Part shown: positions 6,762 to 13,195 of the stretch, one piece after another
Layout: every line of letters begins with the position of its first letter
Numbering within the stretch: position 1 is the stretch's first letter
NCBI GenBank assembly: GCA_964613075.1
Contig: CAZTFV010000032.1
Coordinates: 1 to 14,428, forward strand
Source of the DNA: CAYWEP01 sp964613075
GTDB taxonomy: Bacteria > Patescibacteriota > Microgenomatia > Levybacterales > UBA12049
Direction of reading: 5' to 3'
DNA length: 14,428 nucleotides
The notes under the pieces: model-generated
Database searches by the model: none
What the model was told of the DNA's origin: nothing
What the model saw: the letters and a program-made list of their open reading frames with translations, nothing else
Made by a program: the position numbers and the translations under genes

Positions 6762-7490
6762 ATGACGCTTCTTAAAACACAAGCAATCCAGACAGCACTC
6801 ATGGGAGACTGGCAGAGCGCTGTGAGTATTAATAGAACCCTCCTTGAAGATAACCCGGACGACATCGATACCCTTAACAGGTTGGCTTTTGCGTTTGCAT
6901 CTTTAGGAAAAATTAAAGAGGCACGGAATCTATACCAGAAAGTCCTGTCTCTTGATATGCAGAATCCTATTGCAACGCGCAACCTCAAACGGCTAAGCGG
7001 TACCAGTGCCAAAGGCTTGCAAAACGGCCAAGGAAACCTTCAGATGAACAATATTTTCATTGAAGAGCCGGGCAGGACAAAGGTCATTGAGCTTATCAAC
7101 GTCGCCGAACAAAAAATTATTTCCCGTCTTCGCTGCGGTGAAACAATCAATCTTTGCGTCAAGCGCATGAAGATTTTTGTGCTTGATGGGAATAAGCAAT
7201 ATATCGGTATGCTGCCCGATGATATCAGTAAGCGTTTGATAAAGTTTATTAATGGCGGCAATAAATATGAGGCCTACGTAAAAATAGTAGACAATCACCG
7301 GGTCACTATTTTTATTAAAGAAACAAAACGATCATTGCGCTACAAGAACCAGCCATCATTCGCCTCGTTTGACAAAAGTAAATTCCTACTCAAAAATGGT
7401 CATGAGGCAAAAGTACCGTTCAAGGGCAACCATACAGCTGAGGATGACGACGGGGATTCTCCCTCAGATTATCTTGAAGAGCCTCTTTGA
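6762..7490 (+). CDS. TPR-repeat protein with a small C-terminal domain
   Basis: The 242-aa protein has two helical tetratricopeptide repeats at about residues 5-36 and 38-71 (GDWQSAVSINRTLLEDNPDD, then LAFAFASLGKIKEARNLYQ), which usually mediate protein-protein contact. Residues about 110-190 form a separate mixed alpha/beta region with LDGNKQYIGMLPDD. This faintly recalls HIRAN-type domains (IG-LP motif), but I do not claim that. The acidic tail (AEDDDGDSPSDYLEEPL) is probably disordered. An in-frame TAA directly precedes ATG 6762, fixing the start. It diverges from yebC over a 106-bp shared promoter region and overlaps the convergent 50-aa ORF by 22 nt at its 3' end. Soluble and cytoplasmic; partner unknown. 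Confidence 0.85.
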   Translation: MTLLKTQAIQTALMGDWQSAVSINRTLLEDNPDDIDTLNRLAFAFASLGKIKEARNLYQKVLSLDMQNPIATRNLKRLSGTSAKGLQNGQGNLQMNNIFIEEPGRTKVIELINVAEQKIISRLRCGETINLCVKRMKIFVLDGNKQYIGMLPDDISKRLIKFINGGNKYEAYVKIVDNHRVTIFIKETKRSLRYKNQPSFASFDKSKFLLKNGHEAKVPFKGNHTAEDDDGDSPSDYLEEPL

Positions 7491-7621
7491 AAAATTACTC
7501 TCCCCTTCTTAAGCTCCCTCTTTGCTTTTCCGATCTCCTCAACCTTACTCAGATTTTTTAATGTCCTATATGCAAGTGCTATCGATACAACAGCTATGAT
7601 AGCAATAACAAAGAATGCCAT
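7469..7621 (-). CDS. Small single-pass membrane protein, 50 aa
   Basis: This short ORF begins MAFFVIAIIAVVSIALAYRT, a membrane segment of about 17 residues, and continues with a charged, probably helical tail (LSKVEEIGKAKRELKKGR) ending in RGSSR. The pattern of one hydrophobic helix followed by a Lys/Glu amphipathic stretch is protein-like. The ORF also explains most of the gap between the LytR_C gene (stop at 7636) and the convergent TPR gene, whose last 22 nt it overlaps. There is no Shine-Dalgarno sequence. A TACTAT word lies 6 nt before the ATG, so a leaderless start is possible, but read-through from the upstream genes is equally likely. I do not know the function. It is not a shadow of another gene, since the only overlap is at its end. 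Confidence 0.65.
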   Translation of the reverse strand: MAFFVIAIIAVVSIALAYRTLKNLSKVEEIGKAKRELKKGRVIFQRGSSR

Positions 7622-7635
7622 TGCTGTATAGTACA

Positions 7636-8454
7636 CTAAAACGTAGTTTTGGACAAACTATCCTGTCCGAGGATAATCTGTAGATCCGCAATTCCCTGCC
7701 TCCTTGCTTGCTCCCCTCCTTCCGCCGTGTTGAGCATCATCTCCAGTTTCTTCAAAGTGTAGGATTTTTCTCCGAAGAATTTAATTTTTGACAGTGCTTC
7801 CATTTTTTGTGCTGTTGTCACGGCAATGACTCTCCCCCCCATGTTATTCACAGCCCGTTCTAAGCGCCTGCCAAGGCCGGGAGTTCCCGTTGCATTAATA
7901 ATTTCAATGCTTATTCCTTCCTGCGTAACAGTAGGATCATTAAATAGCTGTGAGGATATTGCGTCAATGTCTGACTCGGCGGATGGTATAGTCAGTATTT
8001 CCTTTGTTATTTTATTTGCCGGTATGGTATTGGCAAGTAATGAAAGGCGTATGAGATCAAGCATAGTCGTATTGGTCGCGACCGCCCCAAATGTGCTTGC
8101 TAAATTCAAAAGCTTATGAGTGGGGTCTTGGTTCTTAAGATTTTTTTTCATCGTAACTGTAGCATCAACTGCCGTTGCCAATGTTTTGCTGAGATTTTGC
8201 GGCGTGATATTCGTACCCTTTACCGTGAGGGCGGAAATCGTTTTGTTTTTGGGGTCAAATGAGAGTACATCTATATTCTTCTCTTTATCAAATACTGCTA
8301 CAGTAAAGCGATGTGTTCCGTCAAATTTACTTGCTTTAATGACGGCAAAAAGCTTTATTGAAAGAGATATAAGGATAATAACCGAAACGCATAGGAAAAA
8401 TAGCGCCAATGTCCGCAAGCTCTTGCCAGATGTTTTACGCTCTTTTCTGCTCAT
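7636..8454 (-). CDS. Membrane-anchored protein with a LytR_C domain
   Basis: The 272-aa protein has a basic cytoplasmic tail (1-14, SRKERKTSGK), one membrane helix (about 15-38) and an extracytoplasmic part. Residues 50-80 (FTVAVFDKEKNIDVLSFDP) resemble the beginning of LytR/CpsA/Psr-type proteins. Residues about 181-262 match the LytR C-terminal domain: ISIEIINATGTPGLGRRLER, then GGRVIAV and a final DLQIILG. The catalytic LCP core that transfers glycopolymers to peptidoglycan is too short to be present intact, so a cell-wall binding or scaffold role is more likely than an enzymatic one. ATG 8454 lies 10 nt after the stop of the 49-aa gene, and the 50-aa membrane protein follows 14 nt downstream, suggesting a three-gene transcript. 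Confidence 0.8.
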   Translation of the reverse strand: MSRKERKTSGKSLRTLALFFLCVSVIILISLSIKLFAVIKASKFDGTHRFTVAVFDKEKNIDVLSFDPKNKTISALTVKGTNITPQNLSKTLATAVDATVTMKKNLKNQDPTHKLLNLASTFGAVATNTTMLDLIRLSLLANTIPANKITKEILTIPSAESDIDAISSQLFNDPTVTQEGISIEIINATGTPGLGRRLERAVNNMGGRVIAVTTAQKMEALSKIKFFGEKSYTLKKLEMMLNTAEGGEQARRQGIADLQIILGQDSLSKTTF

Positions 8455-8464
8455 AGTTCGATTG

Positions 8465-8614
8465 TCAAGGGCGCTTATTCTCCGACTTTTTTTTCGCTAT
8501 GACCTCGGGCAAGGCAAAAGTCGGAGCAAAACCCGAAGATTGGATTTGCTTACTATCTTTACCTTTTTTAGGCTTTTTCTTTTCTCCTTTGTAGAATCCG
8601 CCGAAAGAACCCAT
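8465..8614 (-). CDS. Small Lys-rich protein, 49 aa
   Basis: The ORF reads MGSFGGFYKGEKKKPKKGKD, continues with a short hydrophobic part (SSGFAPTFALPEVI) and ends in KKKSENKRP. An aromatic/glycine N-terminus, a lysine block, and a mid-section with a FAPTFALPEVI-like word followed by lysines is a pattern I associate with small unannotated proteins of Microgenomates, from memory only. The spacing supports a gene: its TGA stop is 10 nt before the ATG of the LytR_C gene, and it fills the gap after the pseudouridine synthase. An 11-bp inverted repeat (CTCCGACTTTT at 8480-8490, AAAAGTCGGAG at 8516-8526) lies within the coding region. A 168-codon ORF on the opposite strand is judged to be a shadow. 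Function unknown; the charge suggests nucleic-acid or ribosome binding. Confidence 0.65.
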   Translation of the reverse strand: MGSFGGFYKGEKKKPKKGKDSKQIQSSGFAPTFALPEVIAKKKSENKRP

Positions 8615-8674
8615 AAGTTTTTTTGATGCTAGACAATAGAAACTAGAGGTTAAATTTTACCAAATTACTCTGTA

Positions 8675-9445
8675 CTATTCAACTTTCTCCAGTCCATTCA
8701 GAAACTCCTGCAGCTCTTCAGGCAGCGGACTTTCAAACGTCAGTGTCTCTCCTGTTGTCGGATGAATGAGGGATATTTTCGAAGCGTGAAGGAAAACCCG
8801 TGATAATATTTTCCTGTCGTCCCTTGCGGTTTTTCTCCCCGCATAGAGAAAATCGGCAAAAATTGGGTGGCCTATGTATTTTAAATGGACCCTTATCTGG
8901 TGCGTCCTCCCCGTCTCAGGATATAGCTCAACCAACGTCAGTTTCTCATCTCCTCGTATCTTAGTATCATAATATCCTACTATCTTATACTTCGTCACCG
9001 CCTCCCTTCCCCCTACGATGATACCGAATTGTTTTCGATTCCATGGCAGTCTGCCGACAGGCAGGCGAATTTCTCCCTCCGCAGGCCTCAGACGGCCATG
9101 TGCCAACGCAAGGTAGTTTTTTTTCACTGTTCTCTCTTTGAACTGCGCTTGCAAATGGGAAAAAGCAACGGGGTTTTTTGCAATAAGCAAAATCCCCGAC
9201 GTCTCTTTGTCTAATCTATGTACAATCCCTCCCCTTTTGAAAAAAGTATCAAGGGTATCAAATGTATCAGAAGTGTCAGAAGCTTTTTTGCTTCCCCCTG
9301 ATACCCCTGGTACTCTTAGATATCCTTCGGCCCAGTCCTGAATCGTTTCTTCGTAAATCGTAGTATCCGACCTGTTTACCGTCATGCCTGACGGCTTGTC
9401 AATAATGAGCAAATCCTGATCTTCATAAATAATCTTCGCTGTCAC
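8675..9445 (-). CDS. RluA-family RNA pseudouridine synthase
   Basis: This enzyme converts specific uridines in rRNA or tRNA to pseudouridine. The 256-aa protein begins directly with the catalytic fold (IIYEDQDLLIIDKPSGM, 5-21) and lacks the S4 RNA-binding domain of RluC/RluD. Motif HRLDKETSG carries the catalytic Asp79; ETGRTHQIRVHL (177-188) and GHPIFADFLYAG are the other family blocks. Two loops are unusual. Residues 43-68 are encoded by palindromic element B and separate the first motif block from HRLDKETSG. Residues 153-164 are encoded by a TATC-phased octamer tract. Both lie where the family varies in length, so the enzyme may still work. ATG 9445 comes 2 nt after the stop of the Lgt-like gene, so they share a transcript. 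The substrate cannot be told from sequence. Confidence 0.95.
   Translation of the reverse strand: MTAKIIYEDQDLLIIDKPSGMTVNRSDTTIYEETIQDWAEGYLRVPGVSGGSKKASDTSDTFDTLDTFFKRGGIVHRLDKETSGILLIAKNPVAFSHLQAQFKERTVKKNYLALAHGRLRPAEGEIRLPVGRLPWNRKQFGIIVGGREAVTKYKIVGYYDTKIRGDEKLTLVELYPETGRTHQIRVHLKYIGHPIFADFLYAGRKTARDDRKILSRVFLHASKISLIHPTTGETLTFESPLPEELQEFLNGLEKVE
8957..8988. repeat. Octamer-phased TATC tract inside the pseudouridine synthase gene
   Basis: TATC recurs at 8957, 8965, 8973 and 8981, exactly 8 nt apart, with A in the seventh position of each unit (TATCNNAN). The tract encodes residues 153-164 (YKIVGYYDTKIR). Because 8 is not a multiple of 3, the periodicity is a DNA-level feature and not a protein repeat. 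Confidence 0.7.
9242..9317 (-). repeat. Palindromic element, copy B (in-frame inside a gene)
   Basis: Arms of 19 nt (9242-9260 and 9299-9317) are complementary at 16 positions, including a perfect GGGTATCA/TGATACCC core. The centre has a perfect GAAGC/GCTTC hairpin (9279-9283, 9290-9294) around TTTTTT. Bases 9297-9317 equal 5000-5020 of copy A. On the coding strand it specifies RVPGVSGGSKKASD followed by TSDTFDTLDTF (residues 44-68 of the synthase), without a stop codon and without breaking the frame. Confidence 0.85.
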
Positions 9446-9447
9446 AT

Positions 9448-10140
9448 TTATTTTCTCCCGGGTAGCGTCAGCATTTCCTGTTTTATCAACATGAGCAAAG
9501 ATCCGACAAAAAAGAAAAAGGCGATGATATCTTCTGTTCCCACAAAAAAGAAGAATTTATTTTCGGGATTGATAATAGTAATCAATAAAGAAATAAAAGA
9601 AAATGTAAAGAGAAAAAACATACCCAAGCTTCCGCTTTTCAGCTCGTTTCGTATAACCCTCGGATAAATAATTTTAAGAAAGAATAAGAATAAGATTAGA
9701 TAGACCACCGGAAGATAAACGTTCTCAAAGACATTGATGCTCCTTGTTAAAAACAACTTACCAACATACCCGACCGGCAGCGCAGAAAGAAGACTCAGAG
9801 CAAAATAATCCAGCACCCTCCCGACAGGCATTTTTTTATAGCGCAGTATTACTGTCAAAAAGAGCGCCGCACCGAATACCCCACCGCTTAATGAAAGGCC
9901 GGGGAAATACGGGAATAGCAGGAAAATCAGAGGATTCAGATACTCAGGATTCAATGATAGAAGGGCATGAACCAAACGAGCACTGAGCATGCCGACAATA
10001 ACTGCTAAAAATGCATTGTCAAATAAAATTTCTGTTGTAATATTTTTTCGGATGAAAACAATATCTTCCCTTCCCGTCATGTAAAGAGTAAATAAAAATA
10101 CCAGGAAACCAAGGAGTAGAAAAATGATAAAAAATTGCAT
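9448..10140 (-). CDS. Lgt-like integral membrane protein, degenerate
   Basis: The 230-aa protein is almost wholly hydrophobic, with about seven membrane segments. The centre (GLSLSGGVFGAALFLTVILR, then KKMPVGRVLDYFALSLLSALPVGYVGKLF) follows the layout of prolipoprotein diacylglyceryl transferase, where a glycine-rich HGG block precedes a DxxAP-like segment and GRIGNF. The known functional residues are not seen: Ser stands where His of HGG is expected, and GYVGKLF replaces GRIGNFxNGE. It is therefore either a divergent relative with another activity or a non-catalytic paralogue. ATG 10140 follows the MFS stop by 9 nt and the stop precedes the pseudouridine synthase by 2 nt, so it sits in the middle of the efp transcript. 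Membrane location is secure; family membership is tentative. Confidence 0.72.
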   Translation of the reverse strand: MQFFIIFLLLGFLVFLFTLYMTGREDIVFIRKNITTEILFDNAFLAVIVGMLSARLVHALLSLNPEYLNPLIFLLFPYFPGLSLSGGVFGAALFLTVILRYKKMPVGRVLDYFALSLLSALPVGYVGKLFLTRSINVFENVYLPVVYLILFLFFLKIIYPRVIRNELKSGSLGMFFLFTFSFISLLITIINPENKFFFFVGTEDIIAFFFFVGSLLMLIKQEMLTLPGRK

Positions 10141-10149
10141 TGCAGGTTA

Positions 10150-11418
10150 TTATAAAAACCGTATTACTATTCGTCCGGCGCCGATTATGAGTAAGCTTAC
10201 ACCTATTCCCAGGATAACACCCCTCACTCCGATAAGATCAGACAATCCTCCAACGAGGATAACGGGCAGTAGCGAGAGAAGACCTATTACCGTGTTTAAT
10301 AATCCGTAGATTTTCCCTCTTTGTTCATCCGTTGTCTTCTCCTGAAGGATCGTGTTGGCAGGAACAAAAACCAGCGCATTGGCAAAGCCCAAAAGAAAGG
10401 CGATAAGGACAACAAGGTGGATTGTATTTATGTCTACTATGTGCGGCAGCGATTGATTGATGGTCTGGACTATATCGCGTGACGCTATCTTTGAACCGTA
10501 GGGTAGAATGAGCATAGCAAGGCCCGATAACAGAAGACCGAATGTGATCACCCTGTCTTTGTTAATATTGTGGAAGACATTGACTATCAGCGCCGCACCG
10601 ACAACCACACCAAATGCAGCCGGAGCAATAAACAGCAACGGGAACTCCTCGACAGATATATTTAAGACTTGCGTTGCATATCCCGGCGCAATGACTGAAA
10701 TGACGAGAATCAACGCTTGAGATAGCGCAAGGATAAGGAGAGCCGGATGATTTTTTTTTGCTTCAATAAGGAATCCTGTAATTTTTTTGATCTCGCTTTT
10801 TATCGCAGGTACACTGACTTGCCCTTTGCTGCTTTCTCTTTTCACCGGCTCAAGAGTAATAAATGAAATACATAGTGAGGCGATCAAAAGAAGCATCGCA
10901 ATCACAATAAGCGCCTGTACCTGCCCGAAGATGATAATAAGCGGACCGGAAAGAACGTATGCAACAAGCATTGAACCAAATAACCCCATTCCAAATAATG
11001 CATTTGCTGATAGAAGCATTCTGTTAGGAACCGTCAGTGGAATCATCGGAGTTTCTGCAGGAATAAAGAATTGCGTAACTATGGCAAAAAGAAAGCAGAC
11101 CAAATAAATCATGAATAAGTTTTGATAGAAAAAAGCAAGAAATATTAAGAGGAGCGCTCTTAGGATATTCGTAGCAAATAAAATCGTTTTTTTATCTTTA
11201 TAGTCAACATAAACTCCGGCTATTATACCAAAGAGTATTTGTGGGATAGTAAAAGATAATACTACGCCGGCTACTGCAGTACTAGATTTGGTAATTGTAA
11301 AAACAGAAAGCAGAAGATAAAAATTAAAAATATTTACTGCCACTTGCGTGAAGACTTCACCTAACCAAAGATACAAAAATGGCCTTCTCTCGAATGCTTG
11401 AAAAAAGTCATTCCTCAT
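10150..11418 (-). CDS. Major facilitator superfamily transporter
   Basis: This is a secondary transporter of the inner membrane, of the usual MFS length (422 aa) and about 12 helices. After a short cytoplasmic start (MRNDFFQAFERRPFLYLWLG), the loop between helices 2 and 3 carries motif A, GVYVDYKDKKTILFATN (about 68-84). A matching but weaker loop occurs in the second half (NINKDRVITFG), and a long basic central loop (about 193-215, LEPVKRESSKGQ) divides the halves. The overall look is of the drug/siderophore exporter branch (EntS-like), but the substrate cannot be inferred. ATG 11418 lies 19 nt after the efp stop and 9 nt separate it from the Lgt-like gene, so co-transcription with efp is likely. 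No Shine-Dalgarno sequence is seen. Confidence 0.93.
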   Translation of the reverse strand: MRNDFFQAFERRPFLYLWLGEVFTQVAVNIFNFYLLLSVFTITKSSTAVAGVVLSFTIPQILFGIIAGVYVDYKDKKTILFATNILRALLLIFLAFFYQNLFMIYLVCFLFAIVTQFFIPAETPMIPLTVPNRMLLSANALFGMGLFGSMLVAYVLSGPLIIIFGQVQALIVIAMLLLIASLCISFITLEPVKRESSKGQVSVPAIKSEIKKITGFLIEAKKNHPALLILALSQALILVISVIAPGYATQVLNISVEEFPLLFIAPAAFGVVVGAALIVNVFHNINKDRVITFGLLLSGLAMLILPYGSKIASRDIVQTINQSLPHIVDINTIHLVVLIAFLLGFANALVFVPANTILQEKTTDEQRGKIYGLLNTVIGLLSLLPVILVGGLSDLIGVRGVILGIGVSLLIIGAGRIVIRFL

Positions 11419-11437
11419 TATTAACTTTTAACTATCT

Positions 11438-11992
11438 TTAGGCTTTTTCACTGTATGCGCCGGTACGGGTATCTATACGGACCGCATCGCCCGTATTGAT
11501 GAAAAGAGGAACCTTAGTTCTGATATCATTCTCTAAAATTGCATCTTTGAATACATTGGTTGCCGAATTACCTTTTATTGCGGGGCCTGTCTCGATAACT
11601 TTGAATACCATTTTGGGAGGGAGTATCACCGAGAGCGGCTCTCCGTGCAGAAAACTAACCGAAAAGTTCTCGCCCTCTTTTAAGAAAATGTGGTCTGAAA
11701 TAACAGATAGCGGAATCGCAACCTGCTCATAAGTGTCAGGATTCATAAAATACGCTGAAGCTGAATCTTTGTACAGATATTGCATATCTTTTTTCAAAAT
11801 CGAAACGTCGTTCACCTTTGCCCCGTTAATAAAGCTTTTCTCCAAAGTTGCGCCGCTTTTCACGTTTTTTACTTTTACTTTTATGTTGGCACTTCCCCGC
11901 CCCATCTTGATATGCTCATATGATAGGACTACGAGCAGCTGTCCGTTTTCTTCAAATGTTGTCCCGGCGCGAAGATCTGTTACTGAAAGCAT
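11438..11992 (-). CDS. efp: Translation elongation factor P
   Basis: EF-P enters the ribosomal E site and relieves stalling at consecutive prolines. The 184-aa length is typical, as are the three beta-barrel domains: MLSVTDLRAGTTFEENGQLL, then YEHIKMGRGSANIKVKVKN, then the OB-fold block ending VPLFINTGDAVRIDTRTG. The tip residue that is modified in other bacteria is Arg32 (KMGRGSA), where E. coli has Lys34 (KPGKGQA). Arg at this site is known from the EarP-rhamnosylated EF-P of Pseudomonas and Neisseria, but no modifying enzyme is in the window. ATG 11992 has a weak TTAGGA 11 nt upstream. The gene heads the transcript with MFS, Lgt-like and rluA-type genes, and the repeat tract 12033-12090 lies just upstream. 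Confidence 0.97.
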   Translation of the reverse strand: MLSVTDLRAGTTFEENGQLLVVLSYEHIKMGRGSANIKVKVKNVKSGATLEKSFINGAKVNDVSILKKDMQYLYKDSASAYFMNPDTYEQVAIPLSVISDHIFLKEGENFSVSFLHGEPLSVILPPKMVFKVIETGPAIKGNSATNVFKDAILENDIRTKVPLFINTGDAVRIDTRTGAYSEKA

Positions 11993-12032
11993 GATAACAA
12001 AATTCCTAAGTCTTAATCTCTAATACCTAATA

Positions 12033-12090
12033 AAATGTCAAATGACTAAATGCCTAAATCCATTAGAAATTAGTTATTAGAAATTAGAAA
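12033..12090. repeat. Simple-repeat tract: AAATGNNT octamers then TTAGAAA array, copy 2
   Basis: Between efp and the NIF3-like gene, degenerate units AAATGTC, AAATGACT, AAATGCCT and AAATCCAT (12033-12063) run into TTAGAAA, TTAGTTA, TTAGAAA, TTAGAAA (12063-12090). The second part has the same total length (28 bp) as the array at 4343-4370, with only one unit altered. Confidence 0.85.
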
Positions 12091-12091
12091 T

Positions 12092-13045
12092 TTATTTCCT
12101 CCTTATTCTCACCAACCCTGAACACACCACCGTCTCAACGCCACGTTTTTCAAGCTCGTCGAGAAAGAGATTTGCTCCGATTGAATCGGCGGCCATGTGC
12201 CCTGCGTCAATCACATTGATATGCAATTCCCGAAGCTTTTTGACCGCATCCTCACCTACATGCATTTCGATAAGCGTCCCAACCCCCGCTTTTGCCAATT
12301 GTTCGTAGAGCTTGACTGAGGGATTGGTACCGCCGGTAAACCCGACAACCACCTTTCCCGCTCTTGTTGATGCGCTACCCGATACAAGACTCGGGCCTGA
12401 TTTTCCTTTCATCGCCTCAACGAATTCGGGAATTTCCTGCACGCACTCCAACACATCTCCTGCAGTGTCAAATGTTTTTTTAGCCAGGTGTTTTTGCATG
12501 AAATCATTGCCCATATTGTCCCAGATTGTATGCAGGGCCATCAGCGGTACATTCATTAAGCGGGCTGCATCAACGGTTCTTGCGTGATTCAGAGGATTGA
12601 ATCGACGCTGTACCTCACCTTTTCTTTCTTCAAAAAGCGCGTGAGCGACATTGATCGGTACGCCAGCATCGGCGAACATATCGATCTGAATATCCATTAC
12701 TTCATAGAGGCTTGCAAGCGCATGTCCATCCGGGTGATGCGAGATAAGAAGATCTATTTTTTTACCCTTTTCATTTAATCTATCTACCATCAATACTTCT
12801 GCCGCTTCAGCGTCTATCCCGGCCAGGAGCTTTTTTACTTGCTTTTCTGGATCACCAAAGAGAATTCGAGAGTCAGAATACGGATTTTTCAGACTCTCCA
12901 GGTCAAAGTACTTTTTTTTCTTTGCAGGCATTTCTCCATACTCTTTTTTTGCCTTGGCTAAGTTTTTTTTGACAACGTCTACACCTCGAGGGTCTGCCTT
13001 CATCCCCCAATCAACTGCCAAATCGTAAATTTGTTGAATCGTCAT
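12092..13045 (-). CDS. NIF3/DUF34-family metal-binding protein
   Basis: NIF3-family proteins bind two metal ions; their biological role is still poorly defined. The 317-aa protein shows the expected ligand blocks: LLISHHPDG with His103-His104, LHTIWDNMG with His172 and Asp176, and near the C-terminus DAGHMAADSIG with His283 and Asp287. In typical members the last block ends in Glu (GHxxxE); here Asp takes that place. LIEMHVGEDAVKKLRE (259-273) and VVVGFTGGTNPSV (232-244) fit the conserved beta-strands. A TATTAT word lies 6 nt before ATG 13045 on the minus strand and may be a -10, again with no Shine-Dalgarno site. The gap of 99 bp to efp is filled by simple repeats, so co-transcription with efp is possible but not shown. 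Confidence 0.82.
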   Translation of the reverse strand: MTIQQIYDLAVDWGMKADPRGVDVVKKNLAKAKKEYGEMPAKKKKYFDLESLKNPYSDSRILFGDPEKQVKKLLAGIDAEAAEVLMVDRLNEKGKKIDLLISHHPDGHALASLYEVMDIQIDMFADAGVPINVAHALFEERKGEVQRRFNPLNHARTVDAARLMNVPLMALHTIWDNMGNDFMQKHLAKKTFDTAGDVLECVQEIPEFVEAMKGKSGPSLVSGSASTRAGKVVVGFTGGTNPSVKLYEQLAKAGVGTLIEMHVGEDAVKKLRELHINVIDAGHMAADSIGANLFLDELEKRGVETVVCSGLVRIRRK

Positions 13046-13063
13046 ACTTCGATAATACTCAGT

Positions 13064-13091
13064 ATGATCCTGAACAAAGTTGAAGGATCAT
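13064..13091. repeat. CATTCTGA-family repeat, degenerate copy 1
   Basis: ATGATCCTGAAC, AAAGTT and GAAGGATCAT form a hairpin with 8-bp perfect arms (13064-13071, 13084-13091). The word order (ATCCTGAAC...AAG..GAAGGATC) matches the copies at 13161 and 13470, with extra changes. Confidence 0.6.
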
Positions 13092-13108
13092 GGCTATAAG
13101 TATATAAT
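13080..13108 (+). promoter_or_regulatory. Promoter-like sequence ahead of the GIY-YIG gene
   Basis: TTGAAG (13080-13085), 17 bp, TATAAT (13103-13108). The -35 lies within repeat copy 1. A start near 13115 would give an 80-nt leader that includes a possible attenuator (13112-13140) and repeat copy 2. Confidence 0.5.
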
Positions 13109-13111
13109 ATG

Positions 13112-13140
13112 AGAGCCTAAAAATCAAAGGTGCTCTTTTT
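13112..13140 (+). terminator. Weak terminator- or attenuator-like hairpin
   Basis: AGAGCC (13112-13117) can pair with GG-T-GCTCT (13129-13136, one bulged T), followed by TTTTT (13136-13140). It would lie right after the promoter at 13080-13108, so it could limit expression of the nuclease gene. The stem is short. Confidence 0.3.
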
Positions 13141-13160
13141 CAGTTTGGATATCCGACTAC

Positions 13161-13189
13161 TGTCATTCTGAGGCGAAGCCGAAGAATCT
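13161..13189 (+). repeat. CATTCTGA-family repeat, copy 2
   Basis: TGTCATTCTGA, GGCGAAGCC and GAAGAATCT: the same orientation and wording as the copy at 13470-13496, with two extra bases. It ends 6 nt before the ATG of the GIY-YIG gene. Confidence 0.85.
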
Positions 13190-13195
13190 TAAGTC

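Noticed and set aside
7844..7852. TTATTCACA DnaA-box match
   Set aside because: Inside the LytR_C coding region; one such match is expected by chance in a window of this size.
8480..8526. Perfect 11-bp inverted repeat (CTCCGACTTTT / AAAAGTCGGAG) as a terminator
   Set aside because: It lies inside the 49-aa coding region, with no T-run after the minus-strand stem, so termination there would cut the gene.
8120..8626. A 168-codon plus-strand ORF
   Set aside because: It lies opposite the LytR_C gene and the 49-aa gene, starts inside a coding region and has no recognisable domain, so it is an antisense shadow.
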